Of a stretch of DNA of 64,000 bases, positions 34,701-42,885 are shown in pieces. The DNA is from JBPOFM01 sp041391925 (GTDB taxonomy: Bacteria > Bacteroidota > Bacteroidia > Flavobacteriales > Flavobacteriaceae), in assembly GCA_041391925.1 (NCBI GenBank), contig JAWKNA010000010.1, positions 62,001 through 126,000 on the forward strand. The letters are read 5' to 3'. Below the pieces are notes generated by a model, which was given only the letters and a program-made list of their open reading frames with translations, did no database searches and was not told the DNA's origin. Position 1 is the first letter of the stretch; each line of letters begins with the position of its first letter. The translations under genes were made by a program, and so were the position numbers.

Positions 34701-36720
34701 TGGGAGTAGCAGTGACAATCATTTGACCGCCAGTGCCCAAGAAGGTGTACCAGACGCCATACGGACTTAAGTTATTACAGGATGCAGGTGGAACAGTAGT
34801 ACCTGTGGTAAAAGTGGTATTACCAGTTACCGTGTCACCACATGCCAAGGTTGTGGCCGTGGCACATGACCCATTCACTGGTGGTGTGGTTGGGGTACAG
34901 GTTCTAGAAATAGTGAACGTACCTGTTATTGTACTACTATTCGAATAATGCGAAATATAAACATAATAGGTTGTTCCATTCGTGGTTATAAACGTATAAC
35001 TTTCTGTACCTGATACCGTACCATCTACACATTGAATACTGGTCTGTGATCCACATGTTCCCCTCGTAATATTCATTGAATGGTCAAAAGTAGCCGTAGA
35101 TGATATGGTGGTTTGCTGACCATCCCCAACGAAGGTGTACCAGACCCCATAATTACTGCCAACCCCGCAACCAGTACCATTGGCAGCATTTACAGTTCCC
35201 ACGGTTGTTCCTGCAAGATTGCTGGTACCACAAGGAAGTGCCGTAGCATTGGCACACAAATCGTTTGCTGGTACTGGTGGTGGGCAATTGATGGTAAAAG
35301 AAACGTTTCCGCCTCCTGTACCTTCTGGGTCTAACATGAAGTAATAGGTGTTACCACCTACCAAAGACACAGTTCCAACTAAACCAGCCCCTGAAACATC
35401 GTTAATACAGGTCCAACCTGTACCACTACAACCTCCTGATGCCAGTTTATAAAAATAATCAATGTATCCAAAGGATGAATTTTGCTGAATATCATAATTC
35501 CCTGATACGGCAGGGGTAAAAGAATAAATTTTCTCCATTCCAGGAGTGCCAAAACCGCAGTTTCCTGGACTGTAAGTACCATTTCCGGATGCAAACGTTG
35601 GGGTGATGGTCGTACCACAACTTGCTATATTGGTAATGGAAGAACAAGGATCTACAGGTGTGGTCACACAAATGTTAAACGTCCCTTGGTTGCCATTACC
35701 ACCATAGCTATAGATTCTTACATAATAAGTGGCACCAACAGTCAATCCACTGGCAGTAATAACTTCTGTAGCATTGGTAGTATCGGCACAAGCTATATTG
35801 GTGCCATTACAAGCACCAGACCTTACTTCTACAACAGGGTCAGATATCGTTCCAGAATTTACGGTTACTATATGAGTTGTAGCTGTTGCTACAAAACTGT
35901 ACCAAACATCATCATCTGCATTCCCAGTATAAGCTCCACAGGTAATAGCTGCAATACTTTGGGTGGCACCTACCGTAGTTCCTGATGCGGACGTAGTACA
36001 GGTGGTAGTTGGGCTGACACTAAGAGCAGTGGCACCCGCGCAATTATCATTCGCATTCGGAACAAAAACCTTTGACACCAATGAAATATTATCAACTGCT
36101 GCAGGTGGATTATTACCTAGACTCCCATCATTTGTCCATTCAAAAACCAACCTAAAGGTAGTGTTAACCAAAGTTTGGGGTAGCGTAATACTTACATTAT
36201 TCCATGAGTTTTGTAAAACTATGGTTGAACCCAGTTGTATTCTGTTAGCATTGGCAGTAATCGCTGTTCCATAAGTTAAAGCGGTTGCAGCAGGTATTTT
36301 CCACACTCTCAAATAATCATAATCAGTAAAACCACTTTCACCATTACAAATCACATCGAAGCTTAATGTGATATCGGCTTCTCCTGCAGGTATAGTAACA
36401 TTTCTATAAAGATGGGAGACTCTAGTAGCATTTACAGTATAAGAATGTGGAGGAGGAGTTCCGGCTGTATTGTTGGTGACATAAGCTGCCCTAACACCAG
36501 TAAATCCGGGTGTAGCACCAGTATTGCATACCCATTGGTTTTGGGTGGCTGTTCCAGTGGTTGCTGTCCATCCGTTTGCGGCAAAGGTTGTTCCGTTCTC
36601 AAAGCCACCTTCTGCGACTGGATTTATGATTGTTGTTTGCCCAAACCCATTCAAATTAAAACACAGAAAACCCACCAAACACAGTATGGCAAGTTTTAAA
36701 GAGACATATCTTTTTATCAT
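31711..36720 (-). CDS. Giant T9SS-secreted adhesin-like surface protein (1669 residues)
   Basis: A 1669-residue secreted protein. Order: signal peptide (to about 28, FNLNGFGQ), a beta-sandwich of about 190 residues starting GGFENGTTFAANGW, four Cys-containing PPC-like beta repeats at about 220-770 (each with a VWYTFVG-like strand and a TYYVYI-like strand), a unique region to about 1060, a region typical of T9SS cargo (VWNGSVNTNWYLDTNW, then NNGSLTI) and a C-terminal sorting domain of about 75 residues with IMVYDVLGRVL and the final KKVIY. The sorting tail sends it through the type IX system to the surface or medium. Coding GC looks higher than in neighbours. Adhesion is an inference from architecture; no enzyme motif was seen. 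Confidence 0.88.
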   Translation of the reverse strand: MIKRYVSLKLAILCLVGFLCFNLNGFGQTTIINPVAEGGFENGTTFAANGWTATTGTATQNQWVCNTGATPGFTGVRAAYVTNNTAGTPPPHSYTVNATRVSHLYRNVTIPAGEADITLSFDVICNGESGFTDYDYLRVWKIPAATALTYGTAITANANRIQLGSTIVLQNSWNNVSITLPQTLVNTTFRLVFEWTNDGSLGNNPPAAVDNISLVSKVFVPNANDNCAGATALSVSPTTTCTTSASGTTVGATQSIAAITCGAYTGNADDDVWYSFVATATTHIVTVNSGTISDPVVEVRSGACNGTNIACADTTNATEVITASGLTVGATYYVRIYSYGGNGNQGTFNICVTTPVDPCSSITNIASCGTTITPTFASGNGTYSPGNCGFGTPGMEKIYSFTPAVSGNYDIQQNSSFGYIDYFYKLASGGCSGTGWTCINDVSGAGLVGTVSLVGGNTYYFMLDPEGTGGGNVSFTINCPPPVPANDLCANATALPCGTSNLAGTTVGTVNAANGTGCGVGSNYGVWYTFVGDGQQTTISSTATFDHSMNITRGTCGSQTSIQCVDGTVSGTESYTFITTNGTTYYVYISHYSNSSTITGTFTISRTCTPTTPPVNGSCATATTLACGDTVTGNTTFTTGTTVPPASCNNLSPYGVWYTFLGTGGQMIVTATPTASYNIKLSVTTGTACAGFANVPSGCTNAGGGAGQTESVSFNSVLGTTYYVYVAANGTSTPPTGTFSLSLSCCSSGPDPTLQPSCGVVAGGLGLNGANPPSINCSSGGCVDLEAEYIKIGNTSRYRVEQIPYSNVTSASAFLPIAGLADDTFSNIITLPWAFCFYGTTYNDFVYGANGVISFDSARLAGGGSGYRTIYNIPNAINASLGSDYYFGPSIFGVHHDIDPSVAAAGKLIGRTIDNTPGCERMILVWENVPMFDNGNFGNNSIRYSGKMVLYKNTNIIEIYIQEKRIDTGSWNDGNASVGLQHNATDGIAAPCRNTLDPNWVVTAGEAWRFVPDDGDITSIRWLADSGSGFAYIPGLDGNDTPNVCPNVTTTYRAEVTYTPACGAPYVRTDDTVVTVGDKVWNGSVNTNWYLDTNWTPVGVPTAADCVIIPDVATSNNRSPIADIVVAGGTIPTPPSVTALAKNVSVRNNGSLTINADTYLEIVDDLNVQPNGDVLIRSTGSLIQLTDVATNNNTGSIRVQREATGVGSQNYVYWSSPVEGFSVNDINTAASELRWQWNPTYNGINYGTWVAASGPMTVGKGYIVRGLATPPAPIPVDNAQFTGRPNNGIITVPITRGTYTSPPNPVTYAGAGNSLAYDIDDNWNLVGNPYPSAISADDFIVTNASLLADNPPPVLGTIYLWQRAGLPGSITDPFYGDYASNYVVANYVSYNSSGANPNVFNGSIASGQSFFIQMDDAVGVNANVTFNNGMRSRTLANDNFLRTLERHRIWLELIDSSISTVSSTLVGYIQNATNNQDRLYDGYDVSDSDAKLYSLLGERELAIQGRALPFDQEDMVPLGIITSQPGNYKIAINSVDGLFTDPSQNIYLEDTYLNVIYDLRIAPYEFTSESGTFNDRFILRYTNETLSTPDEVANFGFNIIGLNDYIKVTSGNSPINTIMVYDVLGRVLANYKDVNALEFKINLVNQSKGTLIVKATLYNGQQKIKKVIY

Positions 36721-36964
36721 AACTAAGAAGAATAATTTTATACCTATAAGCCTTTTATTGTTTATTATCTGACCCCCATGTTTAGCGATAGAACAGATAA
36801 GACACCGTTAATTTAATTCAGCTACTTTTATTGAAATGAAATTTATGAAGAATCCTCAATCATGAGGTTAATGCCTTCAGATATTTTTCAACAAAAAGTT
36901 AAATCAACGTTAATATACAGAATAAATGTAGAATATTAATGATTTATTCGTTCTTTTCGCATCA

Positions 36965-36972
36965 TATTTTCG
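36965..36972 (+). promoter_or_regulatory. Possible -7 box inside the annotated 5' end of the PLP enzyme gene
   Basis: TATTTTCG (one mismatch to TAnnTTTG) ends 5 nt before ATG 36978. If real, the longer start at 36939 could not be used and the transcript would be nearly leaderless. No good -33 box was seen. Confidence 0.25.
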
Positions 36973-36977
36973 TTCAA

Positions 36978-37868
36978 ATGGTAAAATTAACAGACCAACG
37001 TAATATAGTTATTAACAATTGGTTAGCTTTAAAACCAGAGTACCTCATTCATCCGAAAATTTCAGGCAACAAATACCGTAAAATCAAGTATAATCTCATA
37101 GAAGCTCAACAGCTCAACAAAGACCGTTTGCTCACTTTTGGGGGTGCATTTTCCAATCATATTGCCGCTGTAGCCGCTGCGGGAAAGACCTGTGGCTTTT
37201 CGACGGTTGGGATTATCAGAGGAGAAGAACTTATAGACAAAATTGATGAGAACCCAACGCTTCGATTTGCACAGGAGTGTGGCATGGATTTTAAATTTGT
37301 GTCGCGTGAGATGTATCGAAATGCGACTTCGGCAGCTTTTATGGATAGCCTTAAAGAGGCGTATGGAGATTTTTATCTGCTTCCAGAAGGTGGTACCAAT
37401 GCTTTGGCAGTCAAAGGTTGTGAGGAAATATTGAACGACACCGATACGGAGTTTGATTATATTTGCTGCTCAGTGGGCACGGGTGGCACTATTTCTGGGT
37501 TGATCAATAGCAGTAAACCCCATCAAAAGATTCTTGGATTTCCAGCGCTGAAAGGTGGCTTTTTAAGAGATGAAATTGCTAAATTTGCCACCAAAAGCAA
37601 TTGGGAGCTTGTAGAGGATTATCATTTTGGTGGCTATGCCAAAATAAATACGGACTTCATCAGTTTTATAAATGCATTCAAGTCCACTTACAATGTGCCC
37701 TTAGATCCCATTTACACAGGAAAGATGCTGTATGGAATTTTTGATTTGATGAAAAAAGGATACTTTCCAAAGAGTTCAAAGGTTCTCGCCATTCATACAG
37801 GTGGTTTGCAGGGGATTGAAGGAATGAACCTAAAATTGAAACAAAAAAAAATGCCCTTAATTCTTTAA
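36978..37868 (+). CDS. PLP-dependent ACC deaminase/D-cysteine desulfhydrase family enzyme
   Basis: Fold-type II PLP enzyme of 296 residues from ATG 36978; an upstream in-frame ATG at 36939 adds 13 residues not typical of the family. Seen: the PLP-lysine motif HPKISGNKYRK (Lys32), LLTFGGAFSNHIAAVAAAG, LLPEGGTNALAVKGCEEI and the phosphate-binding SVGTGGTISGLI. Family members remove amino and thiol or ring groups from D-cysteine or 1-aminocyclopropane-1-carboxylate. The usual KREDL before the lysine region reads KPEYL here, so the substrate is uncertain. It starts a three-gene plus-strand run with 1-nt gaps. Confidence 0.85.
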   Translation: MVKLTDQRNIVINNWLALKPEYLIHPKISGNKYRKIKYNLIEAQQLNKDRLLTFGGAFSNHIAAVAAAGKTCGFSTVGIIRGEELIDKIDENPTLRFAQECGMDFKFVSREMYRNATSAAFMDSLKEAYGDFYLLPEGGTNALAVKGCEEILNDTDTEFDYICCSVGTGGTISGLINSSKPHQKILGFPALKGGFLRDEIAKFATKSNWELVEDYHFGGYAKINTDFISFINAFKSTYNVPLDPIYTGKMLYGIFDLMKKGYFPKSSKVLAIHTGGLQGIEGMNLKLKQKKMPLIL

Positions 37869-37869
37869 A

Positions 37870-38712
37870 ATGTTGATGAAACGAATTCTTATTATTGTAT
37901 TGATAGGCTTGATGATGGTGAGTTGTGGTTCCAAGAAAAAAATTGTTACCAAAAAGAAAAATGCACCTCACAGGACAGAGCGTGTGGTCGTAAGGACCAA
38001 AACGGACGATCCTAAAACGGAAGCAGAAACGCCCTTAGAAATTGTCATCATTCCCGATGACCGCAAAACCTTTGCAAACAGTACCGAAGAATACATCCAT
38101 AACTACAATGGCATTGCCAAAGAGGAGATGCGTCGCTATAAAATTCCTGCGAGTATCACACTGGCACAAGGTATTTTGGAATCTTCCTCTGGTCAGGCAC
38201 GTTTGGCCGTTGAAGCGAACAATCATTTTGGTATCAAATGCCATGACTGGACTGGGCCAAAAATTTATCACGACGATGATGCCAGACAGGAATGTTTCCG
38301 AAAGTACAAACATGCCCAAGAATCATTTGAAGACCACTCTACATTTTTGAGTGGAAGAGGGCGTTATGCCAAACTTTTCAAGCTCGATGAAGATGACTAC
38401 GAGAGTTGGGCTAAAGAACTACGAAATGCTGGGTATGCCACAGATCGTAAATATCCTGATAAATTGATTGATCTTATCGAACGCTTTCAATTGTATAAAT
38501 ATGACGAGGAAGTTCTTGGAAACACAAGAAAAGAGCGACCAAAATCGGTGGATAGACCTAGTGAAACCACTACACACCAAGTGGTGAAAGGGGATACCAT
38601 GTATTCTTTGTCCAAACGATATAATGTGACTATCCAAGAGCTTCAAAGGCTTAACGGAATGCGGGATAACAATCTTAGTATTGGTCAAATTTTAATTATC
38701 AAATCCAATTAA
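37870..38712 (+). CDS. Glucosaminidase/LysM lipoprotein (peptidoglycan hydrolase)
   Basis: A 280-residue lipoprotein: lipobox LMMVSC (Cys19), a basic linker, a FlgJ/LytD-type glucosaminidase domain at about 70-220 (IPASITLAQGILESSSGQARLA with the conserved catalytic glutamate, then NHFGIKCH), and one LysM domain at about 235-280 (HQVVKGDTMYSLSKRYNV, LSIGQILIIK). It cleaves the glycan strands of peptidoglycan from the periplasmic face; LysM binds N-acetylglucosamine. It lies 1 nt after the PLP enzyme and 1 nt before hemL, so the three are co-transcribed. ATG 37876 is an alternative start. Confidence 0.9.
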   Translation: MLMKRILIIVLIGLMMVSCGSKKKIVTKKKNAPHRTERVVVRTKTDDPKTEAETPLEIVIIPDDRKTFANSTEEYIHNYNGIAKEEMRRYKIPASITLAQGILESSSGQARLAVEANNHFGIKCHDWTGPKIYHDDDARQECFRKYKHAQESFEDHSTFLSGRGRYAKLFKLDEDDYESWAKELRNAGYATDRKYPDKLIDLIERFQLYKYDEEVLGNTRKERPKSVDRPSETTTHQVVKGDTMYSLSKRYNVTIQELQRLNGMRDNNLSIGQILIIKSN

Positions 38713-38713
38713 C

Positions 38714-40000
38714 ATGCTTTACCAACGCAGCAGTGCTTTATTCAAACAAGCTGAACTGGTGATTCCGGGTGGTGTCAACTCGCCTGTAAGAGCTTTTAAA
38801 GCGGTGGGAGGAACGCCTATTTTTGCCAAATCTGCCAAAGGCGCCTATGTGTTTGATGAAGATGGCAATAGATTTATAGACTATATCAACTCTTGGGGCC
38901 CCATGGTGTTGGGCCATGCCCATGAATCGGTCGTTGACGCCGTCATTGAAAAAACAAGGCAAGGTACTTCTTTTGGGATGCCTACCGAATTGGAGACCAA
39001 AATTGCGGAATTGGCAGTGGCCATGGTGCCCTCTATTGATACAATACGTTTTGTCAACTCTGGCACCGAAGCCTGTATGAGTGCGGTGCGCTTGGCAAGA
39101 GGATTTACACGAAAAGATAAAATCATCAAGTTTGCTGGTTGTTATCATGGTCATAGCGACTCTTTTTTGATTGCTGCGGGTAGTGGTGCCATCACGTTTG
39201 GCACACCCAACAGTCCAGGTGTGACCTCAGGTACTGCCAAAGACACCTTGCTGGCACATTATAACGACCTTGAGAATGTCAAGGAACTGATTGCCGCCAA
39301 CAAAGGCGAGATTGCCTGCATAATTATTGAGCCAGTAGCCGGAAATATGGGTTGCGTGCCTCCCAACGACGGTTTTTTGCAAGGATTGAGAGCGCTTTGT
39401 GATGCCAATGGAATTTTGTTGATTTTTGATGAGGTCATGACGGGTTTTCGGTTGGCACAAGGAGGAGCGCAAGAACTTTATAAGGTCAATGCCGATATTG
39501 TTTGCTTTGGTAAAGTGATAGGAGGTGGCTTGCCTGTTGGAGCCTTTGCGGGGCGACGTGAGATTATGGATTATTTGGCACCCATTGGTCCAGTGTATCA
39601 AGCAGGAACATTAAGCGGAAATCCTTTGGCGATGGCAGCCGGATTGGCGATGCTTACGGAATTGAACAACGACAAAGCTATTTTTAATCGTTTGGCTGAA
39701 AAAACTGCATATTTGCATGAAGGTTGTTCAAAATCATTGGATACATTTGGGATAGTACATACCATCAATCGAGTTGGCTCCATGATTTCCATTCATTTTG
39801 ATGCGCTTCCCGTTACCGATTTTACAACTGCTGCCAATGCGAATAATGAAACTTTCAAAACCTTCTTCCATGGCATGCTCAAAGAAGGGGTTTATATTGC
39901 GCCAAGTGCTTTTGAGACGTGGTTTATTTGTGATGCCTTGACCTATGAGGATTTGGATACAACCATCCGAGCCGTGGAAAAAGTTGCTGCAACGTTATAA
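38714..40000 (+). CDS. hemL: Glutamate-1-semialdehyde 2,1-aminomutase
   Basis: PLP enzyme that makes 5-aminolevulinate from glutamate-1-semialdehyde for haem synthesis by the C5 route. The 428-residue length is standard. Seen: PGGVNSPVRAFKAVGG at the N-terminus, FVNSGTEACMSAVRLAR, CYHGHSDSFL, IFDEVMTGFR with the cofactor-binding aspartate at 239, and FGKVIGGGLPVGAF with the PLP lysine Lys267. All catalytic motifs are intact. It is the last gene of the plus-strand run and is closed by the hairpin at 40003-40026. Confidence 0.97.
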   Translation: MLYQRSSALFKQAELVIPGGVNSPVRAFKAVGGTPIFAKSAKGAYVFDEDGNRFIDYINSWGPMVLGHAHESVVDAVIEKTRQGTSFGMPTELETKIAELAVAMVPSIDTIRFVNSGTEACMSAVRLARGFTRKDKIIKFAGCYHGHSDSFLIAAGSGAITFGTPNSPGVTSGTAKDTLLAHYNDLENVKELIAANKGEIACIIIEPVAGNMGCVPPNDGFLQGLRALCDANGILLIFDEVMTGFRLAQGGAQELYKVNADIVCFGKVIGGGLPVGAFAGRREIMDYLAPIGPVYQAGTLSGNPLAMAAGLAMLTELNNDKAIFNRLAEKTAYLHEGCSKSLDTFGIVHTINRVGSMISIHFDALPVTDFTTAANANNETFKTFFHGMLKEGVYIAPSAFETWFICDALTYEDLDTTIRAVEKVAATL

Positions 40001-40002
40001 AA

Positions 40003-40026
40003 AAAGCCATCAAATTTGATGGCTTT
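40003..40026. terminator. Terminator between convergent hemL and a small secreted protein gene
   Basis: Perfect 24-nt palindrome AAAGCCATCAAA plus its complement. The T-tract is longer on the minus strand, so it serves the 40048 gene best and hemL as well. Confidence 0.85.
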
Positions 40027-40047
40027 CTGTTATTTTAAAACGAGATT

Positions 40048-40392
40048 TTATTTCTGCGTTTCGGCAAACTTAAGATATTGATTGAACTGTTCTTCTGTAA
40101 ATATGCTTTTGAATTTATCAGTAAGCATATTTTCAATTTTCGCCCTATCCTCATCAGAGATTGTTTTTCCTCTTGCAATAAGGTCGTTCATGCTATATAT
40201 TTTTTTCTCATACGCCTGATACGCCTTGAAGACTGAGTTTTCAGTAGCATTATTGAATTTAATAGCTTTTTTGAGCTCTTGGGTTTTATGGGCTGCTACG
40301 GCATTGATATCCGTCATGGATTGTGCTGCAACTGTTTGGGTGCCCACTATGAAGGCAAAAGCAAAAAAGCAAAGTGTGATTATTTTTTTCAT
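40048..40392 (-). CDS. Small secreted helical protein, Spy-like
   Basis: A 114-residue protein with a signal peptide ending VAAQS. The mature part is helical and charged, with VAAHKTQELKKAIKFNNATE and the C-terminal IFTEEQFNQYLKFAE, the same layout as the proteins at 27877 and 40523. I cannot assign a function; the shared TEEQ(F/Y)xxY tail suggests one family of small periplasmic sensor-like or chaperone-like proteins. Confidence 0.7.
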   Translation of the reverse strand: MKKIITLCFFAFAFIVGTQTVAAQSMTDINAVAAHKTQELKKAIKFNNATENSVFKAYQAYEKKIYSMNDLIARGKTISDEDRAKIENMLTDKFKSIFTEEQFNQYLKFAETQK

Positions 40393-40454
40393 CAGTTTTT
40401 ATTTATTTAATGAGAGTGTACTAAAGTAATAATTTTTGGATGAAAAACACAAAT

Positions 40455-40489
40455 AAAAAAGACATTGATTCGAAAACCAACGTCTTTTT
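40455..40489 (-). terminator. Terminator downstream of the Spy-like gene at 40523
   Basis: On the minus strand GACGTTG and CAATGTC pair with one G-U wobble around a 10-nt loop, flanked by A and T tracts. The wobble orientation favours the minus strand. Confidence 0.75.
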
Positions 40490-40522
40490 AAGATAAAAAC
40501 CAAATCTATCAATCAATCTAAA

Positions 40523-40981
40523 CTATCTTTTGTGCTTTCTCATATTTCCACCTTTGCTTCGCATGGCTTGCTTTTTGGACTGCATGGTGTCAAACTTCTC
40601 ATATTGCTCGGCATTCAGGATGGCTTTCATTTTTTTCTTAAATTCAATTTCATGGTCCAAACGGGCATTTTCCATTTTTACTCGCTCATCTTTTGTGGGT
40701 TTTTCACCAGCCTCTTTTTTAGCTTTGAACGTTTCCATTTTCGCTTTGCGTTCTTTTGCCTCAGCCAACAAAAGTTTTTCCACTTCCGATTGTTGTGCAC
40801 TTGTCAAATCTAAATGCAAGGTCATCTTTTTTGTTTGGAGCTGTGCTATTTCCTCGGGAGTCATTTCCTGACGAGCTTCCATTCTTTCTTTCATGTCTCC
40901 TTTAGGAGCCTCTTTTTTTCTTTCTTGAGCAGTTGCATTTAGGGTCACTATGGCAATTGCTATCATTAATAGGTTTTTCAT
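40523..40981 (-). CDS. Spy/DUF4890-like secreted protein
   Basis: A 152-residue very basic and charged protein with a short signal peptide (to TLNATAQ). It contains MTPEEIAQLQTKKMTLHLDL, LTSAQQSEVEKLLL and AILNAEQYEKFDTMQ, the repeated helical LTxxQ-like units of the Spy/CpxP superfamily and of DUF4890. The tail (SKGGNMRKHKR) is strongly basic. Probably periplasmic. It stands next to the related gene at 40048 but a terminator separates them. Metal or envelope stress links are known for Spy relatives and only suggested here. Confidence 0.8.
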   Translation of the reverse strand: MKNLLMIAIAIVTLNATAQERKKEAPKGDMKERMEARQEMTPEEIAQLQTKKMTLHLDLTSAQQSEVEKLLLAEAKERKAKMETFKAKKEAGEKPTKDERVKMENARLDHEIEFKKKMKAILNAEQYEKFDTMQSKKQAMRSKGGNMRKHKR

Positions 40982-41127
40982 TTTGTTTAATTTTTAAGAT
41001 TATACTGCTTTGACTTTTAGAATGGTAAATGGTTTAATTTTTAAAGATTAATTAACAGTTTGGTTCCATTTCATCAATTCCAAAGTGGTTTTGAATTTCT
41101 AAATGAAGTATTGATTTGTAAATTGAT

Positions 41128-41135
41128 TAACTTTG
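41128..41135 (+). promoter_or_regulatory. -7 box of the DPP III-like lipoprotein gene
   Basis: TAACTTTG is an exact TAnnTTTG match 21 nt before ATG 41157. It overlaps a possible TTG start at 41133 and so rules against that longer reading. No clear -33 box. Confidence 0.5.
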
Positions 41136-41156
41136 AGAAAAATCAAATACAACATC

Positions 41157-42797
41157 ATGAAAAAAATAATCCTATGTTCTATGGTGGCTTTAATAGCTTT
41201 CTCTTGTAAAGATGAAAAGAAAGAAGCGCCAATGACTGAAGACAACACTCAAACAGAAATGCAAAACAATTTAAGTAAATACGTTACTGTAAAATTGACA
41301 GCGGACGTGAAAAAGCTTACTGAGAACCAACGCAAAATGCTTCCTTTGCTTATAAAAGCCGCAGATAAGATGAATGATTTGTTTTGGTATGAAGCTTATG
41401 GTGATAAAGACTCCTTGCTGAATTCCATTACAGATGAAGACACCAAAAAATTTGTGAAAATAAATTATGGTCCTTGGGGACGCTTGGATGGAAATGCGCC
41501 TTTTGTGGAAGGTGTTGGACCAAAACCAGCAGGCGCTAATTTTTATCCAAAGGATATGACCAAAGAAGAATTTGAAGCGGCCGACATTAAGGATAAATCG
41601 AGCATTTACAATTTTGTACGCCGTGATTCTTTAGGGAAATTATATTCCATTCCATATCACAAACAATTTGAAACAGAATTGAAAGAAGTGTCCGATTTAT
41701 TATTGGAAGCTTCTGAATTGGCAGATGATGCTGGACTGAAAAACTATTTAAAGTTGAGAGCACAAGCTTTGTTGGATGATAACTATCAGCCAAGTGATTT
41801 GGCTTGGATGGATATGAAGGACAACACCATCGATATTGTGATTGGACCCATTGAAACCTATGAAGATGCTTTATTCGGTAACAAAGCCGCTCACGAAGGA
41901 TATGTATTGATAAAGGATATGGAATGGAGCGAGCGTTTGGCACGTTTCAGTGCCTATTTGCCAGAACTTCAAACAGGTTTGCCTGTGGACGCGGCTTATA
42001 AGAAAGAAACACCAGGTACCGATAGCGATTTGAATGCTTACGACGTAGTGTATTACGCTGGCGATTGTAATGCAGGCAGCAAAACGATTGCGATTAATCT
42101 TCCCAATGATGAAGAAGTTCAACTTAAAAAAGGAACACGCCGTGTGCAACTAAAAAATGCGATGCGAGCGAAGTTTGACAAAATCATGTTGCCGATTTCT
42201 GAAGTGTTGATTGATGAAAGTCAACGTAAGCACATCACCTTTGATGCTTTTTTTGCCAATACTATGTTTCATGAAGTCGCCCATGGATTGGGAATCAAAA
42301 ATACCATCAATAATAAAGGAACGGTAAGAACAGCGTTGAAAGAACACTCCAGTGCCCTGGAAGAAGGAAAGGCCGACATTCTTGGATTGTACATGATACA
42401 ACAGTTAAATGCCAAAGGTGAACTGACCGATGATTTGAAGGACAATATGGTCACTTTTATGGCTGGAATTTTCCGTTCTGTCCGTTTTGGAGCGTCTTCT
42501 GCCCACGGTAAAGCCAATATGATCCGTTTTAATTTCTTCAAAGAGAAAGGCGCTTTCACAAGAAATGAGGATGGCACTTATAAAGTGGATTTTGATAAAA
42601 TGATAGTCGCCATGGAAGAACTATCCAACCTTATCCTCACTCTTCAAGGCAATGGCGATTATGATGGCGTTGCCAAATTGGTAGCTGAAAAAGGAGTCAT
42701 CTCTTCTGAACTCCAATCTGATTTGGATCGATTGAGTGATGCCAATATTCCTGTAGATGTCATATTTGAACAAGGTGTTGAAACTTTAGGATTATGA
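41157..42797 (+). CDS. Dipeptidyl peptidase III-like zinc lipoprotein (M49-related)
   Basis: A 546-residue lipoprotein from ATG 41157 (MKKIILCSMVALIAFSC, Cys17). The zinc site is MFHEVAHGLGIKNT (His372-Glu-x-x-His376) with a second motif SSALEEGKADILGLY (Glu402-Asp407), which together match the M49/DPP III-like family of bacterial dipeptidyl peptidases, although animal-type enzymes have a six-residue HExxxH. The gene is preceded by a -7 box and followed by a terminator, so it is probably monocistronic. It likely trims peptides in the periplasm; substrate unknown. Confidence 0.85.
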   Translation: MKKIILCSMVALIAFSCKDEKKEAPMTEDNTQTEMQNNLSKYVTVKLTADVKKLTENQRKMLPLLIKAADKMNDLFWYEAYGDKDSLLNSITDEDTKKFVKINYGPWGRLDGNAPFVEGVGPKPAGANFYPKDMTKEEFEAADIKDKSSIYNFVRRDSLGKLYSIPYHKQFETELKEVSDLLLEASELADDAGLKNYLKLRAQALLDDNYQPSDLAWMDMKDNTIDIVIGPIETYEDALFGNKAAHEGYVLIKDMEWSERLARFSAYLPELQTGLPVDAAYKKETPGTDSDLNAYDVVYYAGDCNAGSKTIAINLPNDEEVQLKKGTRRVQLKNAMRAKFDKIMLPISEVLIDESQRKHITFDAFFANTMFHEVAHGLGIKNTINNKGTVRTALKEHSSALEEGKADILGLYMIQQLNAKGELTDDLKDNMVTFMAGIFRSVRFGASSAHGKANMIRFNFFKEKGAFTRNEDGTYKVDFDKMIVAMEELSNLILTLQGNGDYDGVAKLVAEKGVISSELQSDLDRLSDANIPVDVIFEQGVETLGL

Positions 42798-42811
42798 TAG
42801 ATAGATAGATA
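42796..42811. repeat. GATA tetranucleotide microsatellite
   Basis: Four exact GATA units starting at the last two bases of the peptidase stop codon. Short and intergenic; a copy-number change would not alter the protein. Confidence 0.8.
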
Positions 42812-42828
42812 TTAATTTGATATTTAGA

Positions 42829-42857
42829 GGCTTTAGAACAAACTAAAGCCTTTTTTT
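42829..42857 (+). terminator. Terminator after the DPP III-like gene
   Basis: GGCTTTAG, 6-nt loop, CTAAAGCC, seven T; 32 nt after the stop codon. Confidence 0.88.
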
Positions 42858-42885
42858 ATATCTTGTATGAACAAATTCCATTCCA

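Noticed and set aside
33374..36772. Several plus-strand open frames opposite the giant surface protein
   Set aside because: The coding strand is high in Gly, Thr and Asn codons, which leaves the opposite strand poor in stops. No family motif is seen in these frames.
36854..36867. CCTCA/TGAGG hairpin upstream of the PLP enzyme gene
   Set aside because: Five-bp arms are too short to separate from chance in a region rich in A and T, and there is no T-tract.
41133..41156. Longer start (TTG) for the DPP III-like gene
   Set aside because: The TTG lies inside the -7 box TAACTTTG and the residues before ATG 41157 do not belong to the lipoprotein signal peptide.
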